Positions 51,484 to 60,988 of a DNA stretch of 64,000 nucleotides are shown piece by piece. The DNA is taken from positions 1 to 64,000 of the forward strand of contig DATLNB010000022.1 of NCBI GenBank assembly GCA_035536995.1. The letters run 5' to 3'. Every line of letters starts with the position of its first letter. Positions within the stretch are counted from its first letter, which is position 1. The notes under the pieces are model-generated. The model worked only from the letters and a program-made list of their open reading frames with translations, was not told where the DNA came from and did no database searches. The position numbers and the translations under genes are program-made. Source of the stretch: AV80 sp035536995 (lineage in GTDB: Bacteria; Verrucomicrobiota; Verrucomicrobiia; Chthoniobacterales; UBA10450).

Positions 51484-51486
51484 CGT

Positions 51487-52101
51487 ATGACGGCTCATGC
51501 GTTCAACATAGCAAGCGGGGCGGAGGTCGTCCCGGTCAATTGCTTCGAGCCGCTGGACCTTGAAGCTGTTTTCGCGCGGACCGCTCCGGTCGAGGTCGAC
51601 CTGGGCTGCGCAGAGGGCTCATTTCTAGCCAGCCTCGCCGCGGCGAATCCGGAGCGGAACTTCCTCGGCATCGAAAAGCAAAAAGCGAGGATCAGGAGTG
51701 CCTGTCGCAAGATTGAGCAGCGTGGCCTAACGAACGCAAAGGTCCTCCGCTTCGAAATATCCCTTGCCCTGTCTGAATTGCTCGCAGGGGACTCCGTCAC
51801 TGCCTTTCATCTCATGTTTCCCGATCCATGGCCAAAGCGGCGCCATTCCTCGCGTCGCCTCGTTACCGCGAAATTTCTGAGCCAGCTTAACCGCGCCCTC
51901 GTCGACGGCGGCCTGCTCCACGTTGCGACTGATGATCCGGCCTATTTCAGCCAAATTCGCGGCTATGCTGCTGCGGCCCCCAATTTCGTGGAAGTTCCAT
52001 GGGCTTCATCTCCGGCCATGAGCAAGTTCGAGAAGATGTTCACGAGTCGCGGAATCGCTATTCATCGGCTGTCGCTGCGAAAGATCTCCCCGGTCACATA
52101 G
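51487..52101 (+). CDS. trmB: tRNA (guanine-N7-)-methyltransferase
   Basis: This 204-residue SAM-dependent enzyme modifies guanosine 46 of tRNA. The SAM motif is VEVDLGCAEGSFLASLA. IEKQKARIRSACRKI and the substrate motif FPDPWPKRRHSSRRLV are diagnostic. Its last 40 nt overlap the end of the convergent comEC gene, and its start region overlaps the upstream in-frame ATG of msrA. Confidence 0.94.
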   Translation: MTAHAFNIASGAEVVPVNCFEPLDLEAVFARTAPVEVDLGCAEGSFLASLAAANPERNFLGIEKQKARIRSACRKIEQRGLTNAKVLRFEISLALSELLAGDSVTAFHLMFPDPWPKRRHSSRRLVTAKFLSQLNRALVDGGLLHVATDDPAYFSQIRGYAAAAPNFVEVPWASSPAMSKFEKMFTSRGIAIHRLSLRKISPVT

Positions 52102-54353
52102 CTCGTTGATTCCCAACGGTCCCGCGTGAAGCGAAGCTGAACGGCGCCGGTCTGGTCCTGGCGGAGCAGCTTTATATTTCGCGCCTGCAGCGCCTCCGCC
52201 CAATCCGGTTTAATTCGTTCGCTTTCCGGAAAATCACGCGACGTCGCTACGATCGCGTCCGGTTGAACGCGTCGGAGGAACTCGTCCGAACCGGAGACAC
52301 CGGAGTGGTGCTGGCCTTTGATCAAAACGTTACAGCGGAGTTCGGGATAAGCGCGAAGGAGCGCCTGCTCGGTTTCAGCGCCGCTGTCGGAGACCAGGAG
52401 CGCACGCGGTCTTTGAAAAAGAAAAAGCTGCACCACGAGCGCCTGGTCATCAGCGCGATTTCCGCGAAAATTGGCGGGCGGAAAGAGTATCCGCGCCGTG
52501 ATCTCGGGCGAAATCCGGATCTCGTGGCCGGCATGGCAGAGCTGGCGTGGACGTTTTTCGGCTGAGAGCCATTCATTGAATTTTCGGTGAGCCAGCGAAC
52601 GATCTTCGCCGGCGGTGTCGATGAGGGTCCGGGGCCGAAAATCGATCATTGTGGCAATCGCGCCGCCGACATGCCCGGCGTCGCCGTGGGTCAGGACCAG
52701 TCCGTCCAGGCGATCTATGCCGCGGCTCCGCAGATAGCTGCGAAGGGTCCGCTCGTAATCACGCGCCGGGCCGGTGTCGAAGAGCCAGTCGCGCTTACCG
52801 GCGCGGACATGGATCGCGGCGCCTCCGCGCAGATCGAGGACATTGATCTCGAGGTCGCTCTTCGGCGGGCGCGGATGTTCGACATAAAAATGCCCGCCAG
52901 GCATCTGGGCGAAGAAATGGACAGCGGCGAAGATCAGTTTCGTCAGCGCCCAATTCGCATTGTTGAAAACGACCGAAAGCCAGATCGAGACCGGCGCGGT
53001 AGCGAGCGACACAAGAGCGCTGGCCAGCACGAAAAACGCGATCGGCACGACGACCAGGTTCGCGCCAAGCGAGATCAGGGTCACAAGGTGGTAGTACCAG
53101 ATCATGAGGGGCAGTGATCCGATCGACGCCGCGAAAGACACGGCGGTAGCCCGAGCCAGCGAGGTCAGGAATCGTTGGAACGCGCGCTGCCTCGCGGTGA
53201 AGAGGCTTCGAGGTAGAAAAGGATCCGGTGCAATCCACCGCCGGAGGAGGGCGAAGACTGGTTCGTTCAACAGGAGGATGGCAGCGACGACGCAAAACGA
53301 GAGTTGAAAGCCAACGGAAAACAGCTCCTGGCTGTTCCACGCCAGGATGATGACCGCGGCCGCCGCAAGGCCATTGAAGGAAAAGGCCGGGCGCTCGACA
53401 ATAAAACCTCCCATTAAAACCGCGGCCATCAAAGCTGCCCTGACGCTCGATGTATGCAGCCCGGTCACGGCCGCGTAGAAGAAAAGCAACGGGATGATTA
53501 GTGCCGTGGCCCATTTCGGCCGCAGGCGCAGAACAGGAGCAGCGAGCCAGAGAAGCTGCGCCATGATCCCGACATGCAGCCCCGAAACAGAAAACAAATG
53601 GAGCGTGCCCGTTTGCTGAAACGGCTCCTCGATGTCTTCGGGGCTTTGGTGCCGGAGTCCGAGCACCATCCCGTTGATTGCGCCGGTGACGTCCGGTGAA
53701 TTTTCGAGGCCGCGCGAAAGAGCGTGTTGCATCCAGGTACGTGATTTTTGCGCGGCTCGCAGGATGTGGGCTCCGCCCCCGCGGCCGACCAGGGCGCCAT
53801 TCTCAGGATATCGGACGATCAACGCGCGATGAACGTCTTGTCGTTGTAAGTATGCTCTGGCGTCGAACTCACCAGGATTGCGCGGGCCCTCAACTTTTTC
53901 AGCGGTTCCAAAAAGCCGGACCGTGTCTCCGAACTCCACGGCGTACCGCCAGCGTGCGAGAAATTTTGCCCGACTGCGCCGCGCGTGCCCATCAATTTCA
54001 ATCGATTCTGCCTGAAGGAGGAACGATGCCGAGCCGCGTTCTGACATCTTTGGCTCGCTGATCACAAGGCCTTCAATCGTGATCGGCCGAGGCTCCTCGC
54101 CGAGCGCTCGAGCCAAGTCCTGGCCGGGTGAGTCGATGGTCCGCTGACTGTGAAGAAAGTAGAAGCCAAGGCCGACAACGGCATACGTCAGCAAAGAGCG
54201 ACGGATGAGCCACGCCGTCCCGCCAACACCCGCGAGCAGCAGCGCGAGGCCACCCCCATCGTAGGGCCATCTGTCCGCCACCAGAACGCCGAGCACCGCA
54301 GAAAGCGCGATTCCGAAAAAGGGCTGACGTGCCCACGCAACTTGCGGCTTCAC
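52062..54353 (-). CDS. comEC: ComEC/Rec2-type DNA uptake channel protein
   Basis: This 763-residue membrane protein starts at a GTG. The N-terminus has several helices and a DUF4131-like part (about 30-180). The polytopic competence domain follows (about 215-490), with LHLFSVSGLHVGIMAQLLWL and ALMAAVLMGGFIVERPAFSFNGLAAAAVIIL. The C-terminal third is a metallo-beta-lactamase domain (GLVLTHGDAGHVGG, with Gly in place of the usual Asp, and VLIKGQHHSGVSGSDEFL). ComEC forms the inner-membrane channel for single-stranded DNA in natural transformation. No other com genes are adjacent. Confidence 0.93.
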   Translation of the reverse strand: MKPQVAWARQPFFGIALSAVLGVLVADRWPYDGGGLALLLAGVGGTAWLIRRSLLTYAVVGLGFYFLHSQRTIDSPGQDLARALGEEPRPITIEGLVISEPKMSERGSASFLLQAESIEIDGHARRSRAKFLARWRYAVEFGDTVRLFGTAEKVEGPRNPGEFDARAYLQRQDVHRALIVRYPENGALVGRGGGAHILRAAQKSRTWMQHALSRGLENSPDVTGAINGMVLGLRHQSPEDIEEPFQQTGTLHLFSVSGLHVGIMAQLLWLAAPVLRLRPKWATALIIPLLFFYAAVTGLHTSSVRAALMAAVLMGGFIVERPAFSFNGLAAAAVIILAWNSQELFSVGFQLSFCVVAAILLLNEPVFALLRRWIAPDPFLPRSLFTARQRAFQRFLTSLARATAVSFAASIGSLPLMIWYYHLVTLISLGANLVVVPIAFFVLASALVSLATAPVSIWLSVVFNNANWALTKLIFAAVHFFAQMPGGHFYVEHPRPPKSDLEINVLDLRGGAAIHVRAGKRDWLFDTGPARDYERTLRSYLRSRGIDRLDGLVLTHGDAGHVGGAIATMIDFRPRTLIDTAGEDRSLAHRKFNEWLSAEKRPRQLCHAGHEIRISPEITARILFPPANFRGNRADDQALVVQLFLFQRPRALLVSDSGAETEQALLRAYPELRCNVLIKGQHHSGVSGSDEFLRRVQPDAIVATSRDFPESERIKPDWAEALQARNIKLLRQDQTGAVQLRFTRDRWESTSYVTGEIFRSDSR

Positions 54354-54461
54354 GGTTCGAGGGGGGAAGCGGCGCTAACTCATCCCGATAGCTCCGTCTT
54401 GACCGGTGCGCGCCCCGAAAGCCTTTGATTCACCCTTTCCAGCTTATATGCTGGGGCCGCC

Positions 54462-55418
54462 GTGCCGATTCCTTTTTCGAAAAAAAGCCGAAGGAACGTC
54501 ATTCGCCAGGCAAGCGAGAACGGCGCCGAGAACAAACGCTCTACCCGCGTCCGGTTGCGCCCTGAAAAGAACTGGCACAAGCGCAATTTCCTCACCGAAG
54601 TCCTGATCCCGTCTCTTTTCACCAAGCGTTCGGGAGACCACGCCCGGCCGCACTTCCCCAAGATCGAGAAAGGCCAGATCGGGATCACCTGGATCGGGCA
54701 CGCTTCCTTTCTGATCCAGACACACGAAGTCAACGTCCTGATCGACCCCATCTGGTCGAAGTGGTTGAAAGTCATTAAGCGGTTGAAGAAACCCGGATTC
54801 GAAATCCATCACCTGCCATCAATCGATTTCGTTTTAGTAACTCACGCGCACTTCGACCATCTCGACCGGCGCACGCTCGCCAAAGTGGCGGCCGATCAAC
54901 CGATCGTAGTTCCAATCGGGGTCGGCAATCTTGTCCATGATCTCGGGTTCAATATCGTTCATGAACTGGATTACTGGCAGACGGTGAAGCTCGGTCCGCT
55001 GGAGGTTTCGCTCACTCCTTGTGCGCATTGGGGTGCGCGTTTCCTGGCCGATTTGCACCGCGGCTTCGGCGGATTCGTAGTGAAAATGGATGGGCGTTCC
55101 ATCTTTCATTGTGGGGACAGCGCCTATTTCGACGGGTTCAAGGAAATCGGCGAGCGCCACGATATCGACGTCGCCCTGCTACCCATCGGGGCGTACGACG
55201 CGCCGACCGGTCGCGAAGTCCACATGAATCCGGAGGAAGCTGTGCAGGCTTTTCTTGAGTTGGGCGGCAACACTCTTGTGCCGATGCATTACGGCAGCTT
55301 CCGTCTCGGCTACGAACCGCTCGACGAACCGCCGGCGCGTCTTTTAACAGCAGCCAGCGCCCACGGCATTGAACAGAAAGTGCGCGTCCTGACCGAAGGA
55401 ACACCAGTGGTGTTGTAG
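54462..55418 (+). CDS. Metallo-beta-lactamase-fold hydrolase, NAPE-PLD-like
   Basis: This 318-residue protein starts at a GTG. Metal motif H128-A-H130-F-D132-H133 is in LVTHAHFDHLD. Further ligands lie in TPCAHWGARFL, FHCGDSAYFDGF and VPMHYGSF. These segments match the group of bacterial N-acyl-phosphatidylethanolamine phospholipase D-like proteins and UlaG relatives, phosphodiesterases acting on lipids or lactones. The substrate is not shown by context. It is followed after 9 nt by the YfhO-like gene. Confidence 0.88.
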   Translation: MPIPFSKKSRRNVIRQASENGAENKRSTRVRLRPEKNWHKRNFLTEVLIPSLFTKRSGDHARPHFPKIEKGQIGITWIGHASFLIQTHEVNVLIDPIWSKWLKVIKRLKKPGFEIHHLPSIDFVLVTHAHFDHLDRRTLAKVAADQPIVVPIGVGNLVHDLGFNIVHELDYWQTVKLGPLEVSLTPCAHWGARFLADLHRGFGGFVVKMDGRSIFHCGDSAYFDGFKEIGERHDIDVALLPIGAYDAPTGREVHMNPEEAVQAFLELGGNTLVPMHYGSFRLGYEPLDEPPARLLTAASAHGIEQKVRVLTEGTPVVL

Positions 55419-55437
55419 GGCGTTTCTGTGAAACGCC
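55419..55437 (+). repeat. Hairpin enclosing the GTG start of the YfhO-like gene
   Basis: GGCGTTTC (55419-55426) and GAAACGCC (55430-55437) form a perfect 8-bp stem with a 3-nt loop. The GTG start at 55428 straddles the loop and the second arm. A further palindrome TGTCAGG/CCTGACA lies at 55460-55475, within the first codons. Confidence 0.7.
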
Positions 55438-57515
55438 GGGAGGGAAACGATCAGCTCGGTGTCAGGCACCTGACAAAAGCGCCGTGCGATATCTTCGGCG
55501 CTTTTGCGGCCGGGGCCGTTGTCGTGCTCTTCTGCTTCGTTCTTCTCTGGCGCGATCCGCTCGTTTTTTGGAACGACGATTACGAGCTGTCGATCCTTCC
55601 TGTTTTCGCCGACATGGCGCGGAGCTGGTCCGAAGGCCAGCTGCCGCTCCTGAGTCCCTATTCGTGGGTTTGTGGCAATCTCGCCGGTGAGTTCCAATAC
55701 GGAACTTTCTCGGTCTTCATTAACGCCGCGGTCGTGCTGATCTGGAAGTTGCCGCTGGCCTTTCCCCAGCAGGCGGCTGCCTTATCCATGGCCCACCTGT
55801 TCGTCCTGGCCATGGGCGGATACATGCTCGCTCGCGGCCGAAATTTGCCGCCAACGTTGTCGTTTCTGGTCGCGCTCGTGGCTGCGCTAAACGGCTGGAT
55901 CATTTGCTGGGGCGCGACTGACTGGTTTGGCGCGCTCGGCGCATTCGCCTGGCTGCCCTGGGCATGGTGGGGCCTGGAGCGAGCGCTCGATCCAGCTCGA
56001 AGCAAGTGGCGTTTTCTCTGGCCCGCGCCCTTCGTCTATCTGGTCGTTACCGGCGGCTTTCCCTACACGGTCCTGATGCTGGTGCTCCTCGCGGCGTGGC
56101 TGGCGATTCGGTCGTTAGGCCAAACCCGGAAGCTGCGCTCCCTGTGGCCGCTCGTTGCCGGGATGGCGCTTGGGTTCGGTCTGGCCGCGCCGGCCTGGTT
56201 CGCGCTTCTCGATTACGTGCACGGTTCGGCTCGCGCGGTCCAGGACAGCGCCGAGCACTTTCAATGGCGTGTGCCGCTTTCGGCGTTGCCCGGTTTTATT
56301 TATCCGGGCTGGACCGTTGACTGGGTCGATTTCTCATCGCGATTGATGCCGCATACCGCGACGGAGCTTGCTTCTGGTTTGGTTGCACCGACTGCGTTAG
56401 TCGCCGGATTAGTAATTCTTCGCGGCGCACTGGCTCGACGGATCGGCTGGGATCTTGGGTTGCTCGCCATCGCGCTCATCCTTTGCATGCTACCGACCGC
56501 GAGCGTGTTTCGCTGGAGTTTTCGCTGGCTCCCTCTGGTGCACCTCGTTCTTGCGCTCTGCGCTGCAGAGTCACTGCAAATGTTTGGGTCAGCGCGCGCG
56601 CCTTTTGCGCGCGGATGGACGTCCGCAGTGATCACATTCGCGGCATTGCTCGCGACCTATCTTTCAATACCGCCAAATTGCGGCGTTCCCAAATACAATC
56701 TCGCTCAGGAGCTAACAGAACCTGCGCCGCTCGATCCGCAACGTCTCTATTTCAGTATTTACCCAGGGCCCGAACATGCCTACCGCGTTGAAAAGCATCC
56801 CGAGCCGTTCGGGCTGACTGTCCGTCCCGGGAGCACTTCGATGTTCGCGGGCGTCCGCCTGGTTAACGGTTACAGCCCGATTCGGCCGGCCGGGGTCGCG
56901 CGCGAATTCGCCGCCGCCATTCACGGAGAAATCCATCCCGACGTTGCCAATCTCGCCCTTTACAGTCAGAGCGAACCTGATGGTCTGCTCGCTCAGCTCG
57001 GGGTCGACGGAATCATTATCGCCAGCCAGGTCTCGACTGATCCCTATCCCGCCTCCGAGTGGGAGCTCGTCGCGAAAACCGACGAAGGTCGCGTCTTCCA
57101 CCGGAGGGGAGGTCCTCTCCCGGCGGTCCGGTCACTTTCCCGAATTGATTTCAAACCTAACGACCACTTCGCGCCGGCTACAATCTCGGACATCCATGAT
57201 TTCCGGCACGGGGTCGAAGCTCAAATCGACGTCCCGGCGGGAACCCGGCCAGCTTTGCTCGGATTGTCCCGGCCTTTCTTCAGTGGTTATCGCGCGACGG
57301 TCGGAAATCAGTCCTTCAAAGTCGATTCGTATCGACGGCTCATGCCGCTCATCCAGGTCCCCGCGGGAACAGCGGGGCGTCTCGTCGTTTCCTTTCGCCC
57401 ATGGTGGTTCCAGTGGGGCGGGGCCGTCAGCGGCATCAGCTTTACGGTTTTCCTAATCGGAATATTTGGAGCTACGCGCGCCGGTTGGAAAGGGCGAGCG
57501 ACTGCAGTCGCATGA
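55428..57515 (+). CDS. YfhO-like polytopic membrane protein
   Basis: This 695-residue protein has a first membrane segment at about 23-43 (IFGAFAAGAVVVLFCFVLLW) followed by WNDDYELSILPVFADMARSWSEGQLPLLSPY, which contains the typical acidic loop of GT-C glycosyltransferase-like proteins. About ten further helices run to residue 430. The C-terminal part is soluble and resembles the periplasmic part of YfhO proteins (LARPF-like GLSRPFFSGYRATV, ending in another helix). The enzymatic role is uncertain, possibly transfer of a sugar to an envelope polymer. The start codon is unusual because of the hairpin around it. Confidence 0.8.
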   Translation: MKRREGNDQLGVRHLTKAPCDIFGAFAAGAVVVLFCFVLLWRDPLVFWNDDYELSILPVFADMARSWSEGQLPLLSPYSWVCGNLAGEFQYGTFSVFINAAVVLIWKLPLAFPQQAAALSMAHLFVLAMGGYMLARGRNLPPTLSFLVALVAALNGWIICWGATDWFGALGAFAWLPWAWWGLERALDPARSKWRFLWPAPFVYLVVTGGFPYTVLMLVLLAAWLAIRSLGQTRKLRSLWPLVAGMALGFGLAAPAWFALLDYVHGSARAVQDSAEHFQWRVPLSALPGFIYPGWTVDWVDFSSRLMPHTATELASGLVAPTALVAGLVILRGALARRIGWDLGLLAIALILCMLPTASVFRWSFRWLPLVHLVLALCAAESLQMFGSARAPFARGWTSAVITFAALLATYLSIPPNCGVPKYNLAQELTEPAPLDPQRLYFSIYPGPEHAYRVEKHPEPFGLTVRPGSTSMFAGVRLVNGYSPIRPAGVAREFAAAIHGEIHPDVANLALYSQSEPDGLLAQLGVDGIIIASQVSTDPYPASEWELVAKTDEGRVFHRRGGPLPAVRSLSRIDFKPNDHFAPATISDIHDFRHGVEAQIDVPAGTRPALLGLSRPFFSGYRATVGNQSFKVDSYRRLMPLIQVPAGTAGRLVVSFRPWWFQWGGAVSGISFTVFLIGIFGATRAGWKGRATAVA

Positions 57516-60500
57516 TTACTGAGCAGGTTTCACGATTGCGTCCCGCGCCGCCTTTACACGTGTCATCAAGTCGTCGTTTCCCAGGGCCAATGTCCTGGCT
57601 TCCTCAAGCGATTCAGGCGTGTTTTCGCTCAGCCGGTTTTCGATGTATTGCGGCACCGTGACTTTAGAGAATGGCGAGATCGTGCGTTTTGAGGGATCTG
57701 CCAAAAACCAACGGCCCCAAAGCACCCAGGCATCATCCGCGGATTCATGATCCAATCGCTCCTTAAGCGCTTCGAGAACATGGTTAGCGTCTTCGCTTAG
57801 CGATTCAAAGAACCCGCCGTCGCTCAGATGTTGTCCCGCGACCGCATCCGCAAGCGGGAGTAACCATTCTGGCCACGGCCCATCGGGCATGATGTCCGAC
57901 ACTCGCGCCGTCTTGTCCGACGACGTGGTCAAAATCCTTTTTCCGTCCGGGCTGAATTGTGCCGTGTCTACCGCCCTCGCATGTTTTATCGAATCGGTAA
58001 CAGGCTTGCCGGTCTGCGCGTCCCAGACTCGCGCGGTATCGTCGTCGGACGCAGTTACGACGCGTTTTCCATCGGGGCTGAACTGCGCCTTTTGGACGGT
58101 GCCGGTATGATTCATCGGCTCGGTGAGTGCGTTGCCGGTCGCTGCATCCCAAATGCGCGCGGTCTTGTCCGTCGACGTCGTTACGATTCGCATTCCATCC
58201 GGATTGAACTGCGCGCTGGTCACTATAGGACCATGCTTTATCTCCACGGGGAGAGCCTTGCCCGTCGCTGCATCCCAAATTCGCGCGGTATCGTCCCACC
58301 CTGTGGTCGCGATCCGTTTTCCATCGGGGCTGAACTGCACTGTGGTCACGACGAGACTATGTTTCATCGGCTCACTCAGAGCCCTTCCAGTCGCTGCGTC
58401 CCAGATTCGCGCGGAGTCGCGCGACACCGTCGCGATCCGTGTTCCGTCGGGACTGAATTGCATCTTCGTCACCGGCTTATCGTGTTTGATCGACTCGATG
58501 AGAAGCTTGCCGGTCTGTGCGTCCCAGACTCGCACTGTCTTATCTCCGGCACCGGTTACGATCCGTTTTCCATCCGGACTGAACTGCGCGTTCGACACGC
58601 CTGAATCATGTTTCATCTCGGCCAGACTCTGTCCGGTCGCCGCATCCCAGATGCGCGCGGACTTGTCTTTTGACCCGGTCACAATTTGTCTTCCGTCCGG
58701 GCTAAACCGCGCGGTGGACACGATATCTCCGTGTATCATCGACTCGGTCAGCGGGTTGCCCGTCTCCGCATCCCAGATCCGCGCACTTTTGTCCCCGGAC
58801 GCGGTTACGATCCGCTTTCCGTCCGGGCTGAACTGCGCGGAGTTCAGGAGGTGTTCGTGTTTCATCGGCTCGCTCAGAGCTTTCCCGGTTTCTATATTCC
58901 AAATCCGCGCCGCGTTGCCGTATGACGTGGTCACAACTTGTTTTCCATCCGGACTGAACTGCGCTGAGTTCACTTGCGAATCATGTTTCATCGGCTCCGT
59001 AACAGTCTTCCCGGTCTCCGCATCCCAAATTCGCGCGGCCTTGTCCCGCGATGCGGTTACGATTCGAGTCTGGTCGGGACTGAACTGCGCTGCGTTCACT
59101 TCCGAATCATGTTTCAACGGCCCGCCGACAGCCTTCCCCGTCTCCGCATCCCAAACTCGCGCGGTCCAGTCCCAGGACGCGGTCACAATTCGTTTTCCGT
59201 CAGGGCTGAACTGCGCGGTCCAGACAAAGGAATCATGTTTCATCGGCTCCGTGAGCGCTCTTCCGGTCTCCGCATCCCAAACTCGCGCGGTCCCGTCCCA
59301 GGACGCGGTCACAATTCGTCTTCCATCCGGGCTGAACTGCGCTGCGCTCACCCCGTCATCATGTTTCATCGGCTCAGCGAGTGGGTGGCCCGTTTCTGCA
59401 TCCCAAACTCGCGCGGTCCGCGGTGAGGCCGTCACAACTCGTCTTCCGTCAGGGCTGAATTGCACGGTGGCGAGTTCCCCCTCATGCTTCATAGGTTGAC
59501 TGATTGGGTTGCCCGTCGAGGCGTCCCAAACTCGCGCCTGGTCGGCTGATGCGGTCACGATCAGTCTACCGTCCGGGCTGAACTTCGCTGCCGTCACTCT
59601 CGCATCATGTTTCATCGGCTCAGTGAGAGCTCTGCCGCTCGCTGCATCCCAGACTCGAGCCGCCTTGTCGTTGGACGCGGTTACAATCCGTTTTCCGTCC
59701 AAGCTGAACTGCACTGACTTGACCTGAGCCTCATGCTTCATCGGCTCGGTGCGTGGGTTGCCGGTTGCTGCGTCCCAAATTTGCGCCGTGTTGTCCTCCG
59801 AGGCCGTGACCACCCATTTTCCGTCCGGACTGAACTCCGCTGTATTGACGCTGCTCTGATGTTTGAGCCGACGATGGAGAGTCGGATAGCGCCGGTAAGT
59901 CAGAAGTGTTGTTAATCGGCAGAGTGCCCCGTGGTTATCCCGATCGAGCGAGAGGCTGCGGGTTAACTGAGGGAGCGCATCCATGTCCCTGTCTTCGTCG
60001 ATCGCACGAAGAGCTTGAAAGAAATCGGATCGACTCAGGGTTTTCCGCGTTTCCTTTAGGGCAGACTCAGCGCGAGCTTTGGCCTGCTCGGCGGATTGTT
60101 TTTGCTGCCAGGCAAAGATTCCGCCAGCCACAGCGAGCAGCGCTAGCACCGCGACCGCAGCCAGCCACCGCCTGAGCGCCCGCGAACGCTGCTTCGCTTT
60201 CCGAAGTTGCATCGCCTTGTCGCGTTCCGTCAGAACGCCCAGCGGAACCCGGAGCGCTCCGGCTACCACCTTGAGCTTGGCGAGCTCGAGGCGCTGCTCG
60301 TAGCCATGGACCTTTTCCGAAATCTCACGGTCGCTCAGTTGCGATGACTTCCGCAGCGCTTCGCGGTGGGCCGCGCCCGTTGTCCAGCCTTGTTCCGGCA
60401 TGCCGTCTGGCCGGGCGTCCGCGCCGATTGGTTCCGTCCGCCGGCTCCAGTCGATTTGTCCATCGTCGCCCGCAACGCCATAGCGGAGCGGTTCCGGTAA

Positions 60501-60959
60501 ACACTCCGCTTCCGGCGGAATTCCAAGCTTTGCTTTTCCCGGATCATCGGAGGCGTTCGGTTCGCCATCGATCATGAACGCGAGGATGCGGTCCGATTTT
60601 CCCAGCTCTTTGAAATAACGGATTTCGTCCGCGACGAAGCGTGACTCGACCGCGCGCGGGGAGCAGAGAACGACCAGGAGCGCGCTGTTTTCCAAGGCCT
60701 GCTGGATGTTTCGCGTCAGGTCGGCATCCGCCGGCAATTCCTCCTCGTCGCGGAATACTGGATACAGGCTGGGCGGGATCGGTTCCCCTCGACCGTCCAG
60801 GGCGCCGATGAGGTCCGCTGGGATCTCATAACCTTCGAGCGACTGATGCAGCCAGGTCGCCCACTGCCGGCCTTGCTCTTTATTATCAGCGTGGCGGTAA
60901 CTCAAAAAGACCGCGTACTGACGGGTTGATCCCGGTCTTTGCGTTCCCGGTGTTGTCAT
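57516..60959 (-). CDS. TIR domain-transmembrane-WD40 repeat protein
   Basis: The protein has 1147 residues from the ATG at 60959. Upstream frame is rejected because it runs through the reductase gene. A TIR domain (about 13-130) starts YAVFLSYRHADN, with VFRDEEELPADADL and LLVVLCSPRAVESRFVADEI; E112 lies where the catalytic Glu of NAD-consuming TIR domains is found. A linker and one membrane helix follow (about 261-285, WLAAVAVLALLAVAGGIFAW), then a TPR-like helical segment. Sixteen near-identical 42-residue WD40 repeats run at about 367-1035 (AQFSPDGKRIVTASxDxTARIWDAETG). A 110-residue helical C-terminus ends it. Likely a sensor with a TIR effector. Confidence 0.92.
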   Translation of the reverse strand: MTTPGTQRPGSTRQYAVFLSYRHADNKEQGRQWATWLHQSLEGYEIPADLIGALDGRGEPIPPSLYPVFRDEEELPADADLTRNIQQALENSALLVVLCSPRAVESRFVADEIRYFKELGKSDRILAFMIDGEPNASDDPGKAKLGIPPEAECLPEPLRYGVAGDDGQIDWSRRTEPIGADARPDGMPEQGWTTGAAHREALRKSSQLSDREISEKVHGYEQRLELAKLKVVAGALRVPLGVLTERDKAMQLRKAKQRSRALRRWLAAVAVLALLAVAGGIFAWQQKQSAEQAKARAESALKETRKTLSRSDFFQALRAIDEDRDMDALPQLTRSLSLDRDNHGALCRLTTLLTYRRYPTLHRRLKHQSSVNTAEFSPDGKWVVTASEDNTAQIWDAATGNPRTEPMKHEAQVKSVQFSLDGKRIVTASNDKAARVWDAASGRALTEPMKHDARVTAAKFSPDGRLIVTASADQARVWDASTGNPISQPMKHEGELATVQFSPDGRRVVTASPRTARVWDAETGHPLAEPMKHDDGVSAAQFSPDGRRIVTASWDGTARVWDAETGRALTEPMKHDSFVWTAQFSPDGKRIVTASWDWTARVWDAETGKAVGGPLKHDSEVNAAQFSPDQTRIVTASRDKAARIWDAETGKTVTEPMKHDSQVNSAQFSPDGKQVVTTSYGNAARIWNIETGKALSEPMKHEHLLNSAQFSPDGKRIVTASGDKSARIWDAETGNPLTESMIHGDIVSTARFSPDGRQIVTGSKDKSARIWDAATGQSLAEMKHDSGVSNAQFSPDGKRIVTGAGDKTVRVWDAQTGKLLIESIKHDKPVTKMQFSPDGTRIATVSRDSARIWDAATGRALSEPMKHSLVVTTVQFSPDGKRIATTGWDDTARIWDAATGKALPVEIKHGPIVTSAQFNPDGMRIVTTSTDKTARIWDAATGNALTEPMNHTGTVQKAQFSPDGKRVVTASDDDTARVWDAQTGKPVTDSIKHARAVDTAQFSPDGKRILTTSSDKTARVSDIMPDGPWPEWLLPLADAVAGQHLSDGGFFESLSEDANHVLEALKERLDHESADDAWVLWGRWFLADPSKRTISPFSKVTVPQYIENRLSENTPESLEEARTLALGNDDLMTRVKAARDAIVKPAQ
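57855..59861 (-). repeat. Sixteen tandem 126-nt WD40-coding repeats
   Basis: The coding repeats of the TIR-WD40 gene form a tandem array in DNA with a unit of about 126 nt, conserved words such as GATGGAAAACGGATCGT on the minus strand, and little divergence. Units 3, 4, 10 and 12 are one residue shorter. The similarity between units suggests recent duplication or gene conversion. Confidence 0.85.
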
Positions 60960-60988
60960 GCCGGTCCGCCGTGCGGTGCCTTCGCGGT

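Noticed and set aside
58123..59499. 458-codon plus-strand frame with a strong internal repeat
   Set aside because: It is the antisense image of the WD40 repeats, which keep all frames periodic; no start site or family pattern supports it.
57855..59861. Regular 126-nt repeats resembling a CRISPR or satellite array
   Set aside because: The unit is coding, in frame, and matches WD40 blades; there are no spacers.
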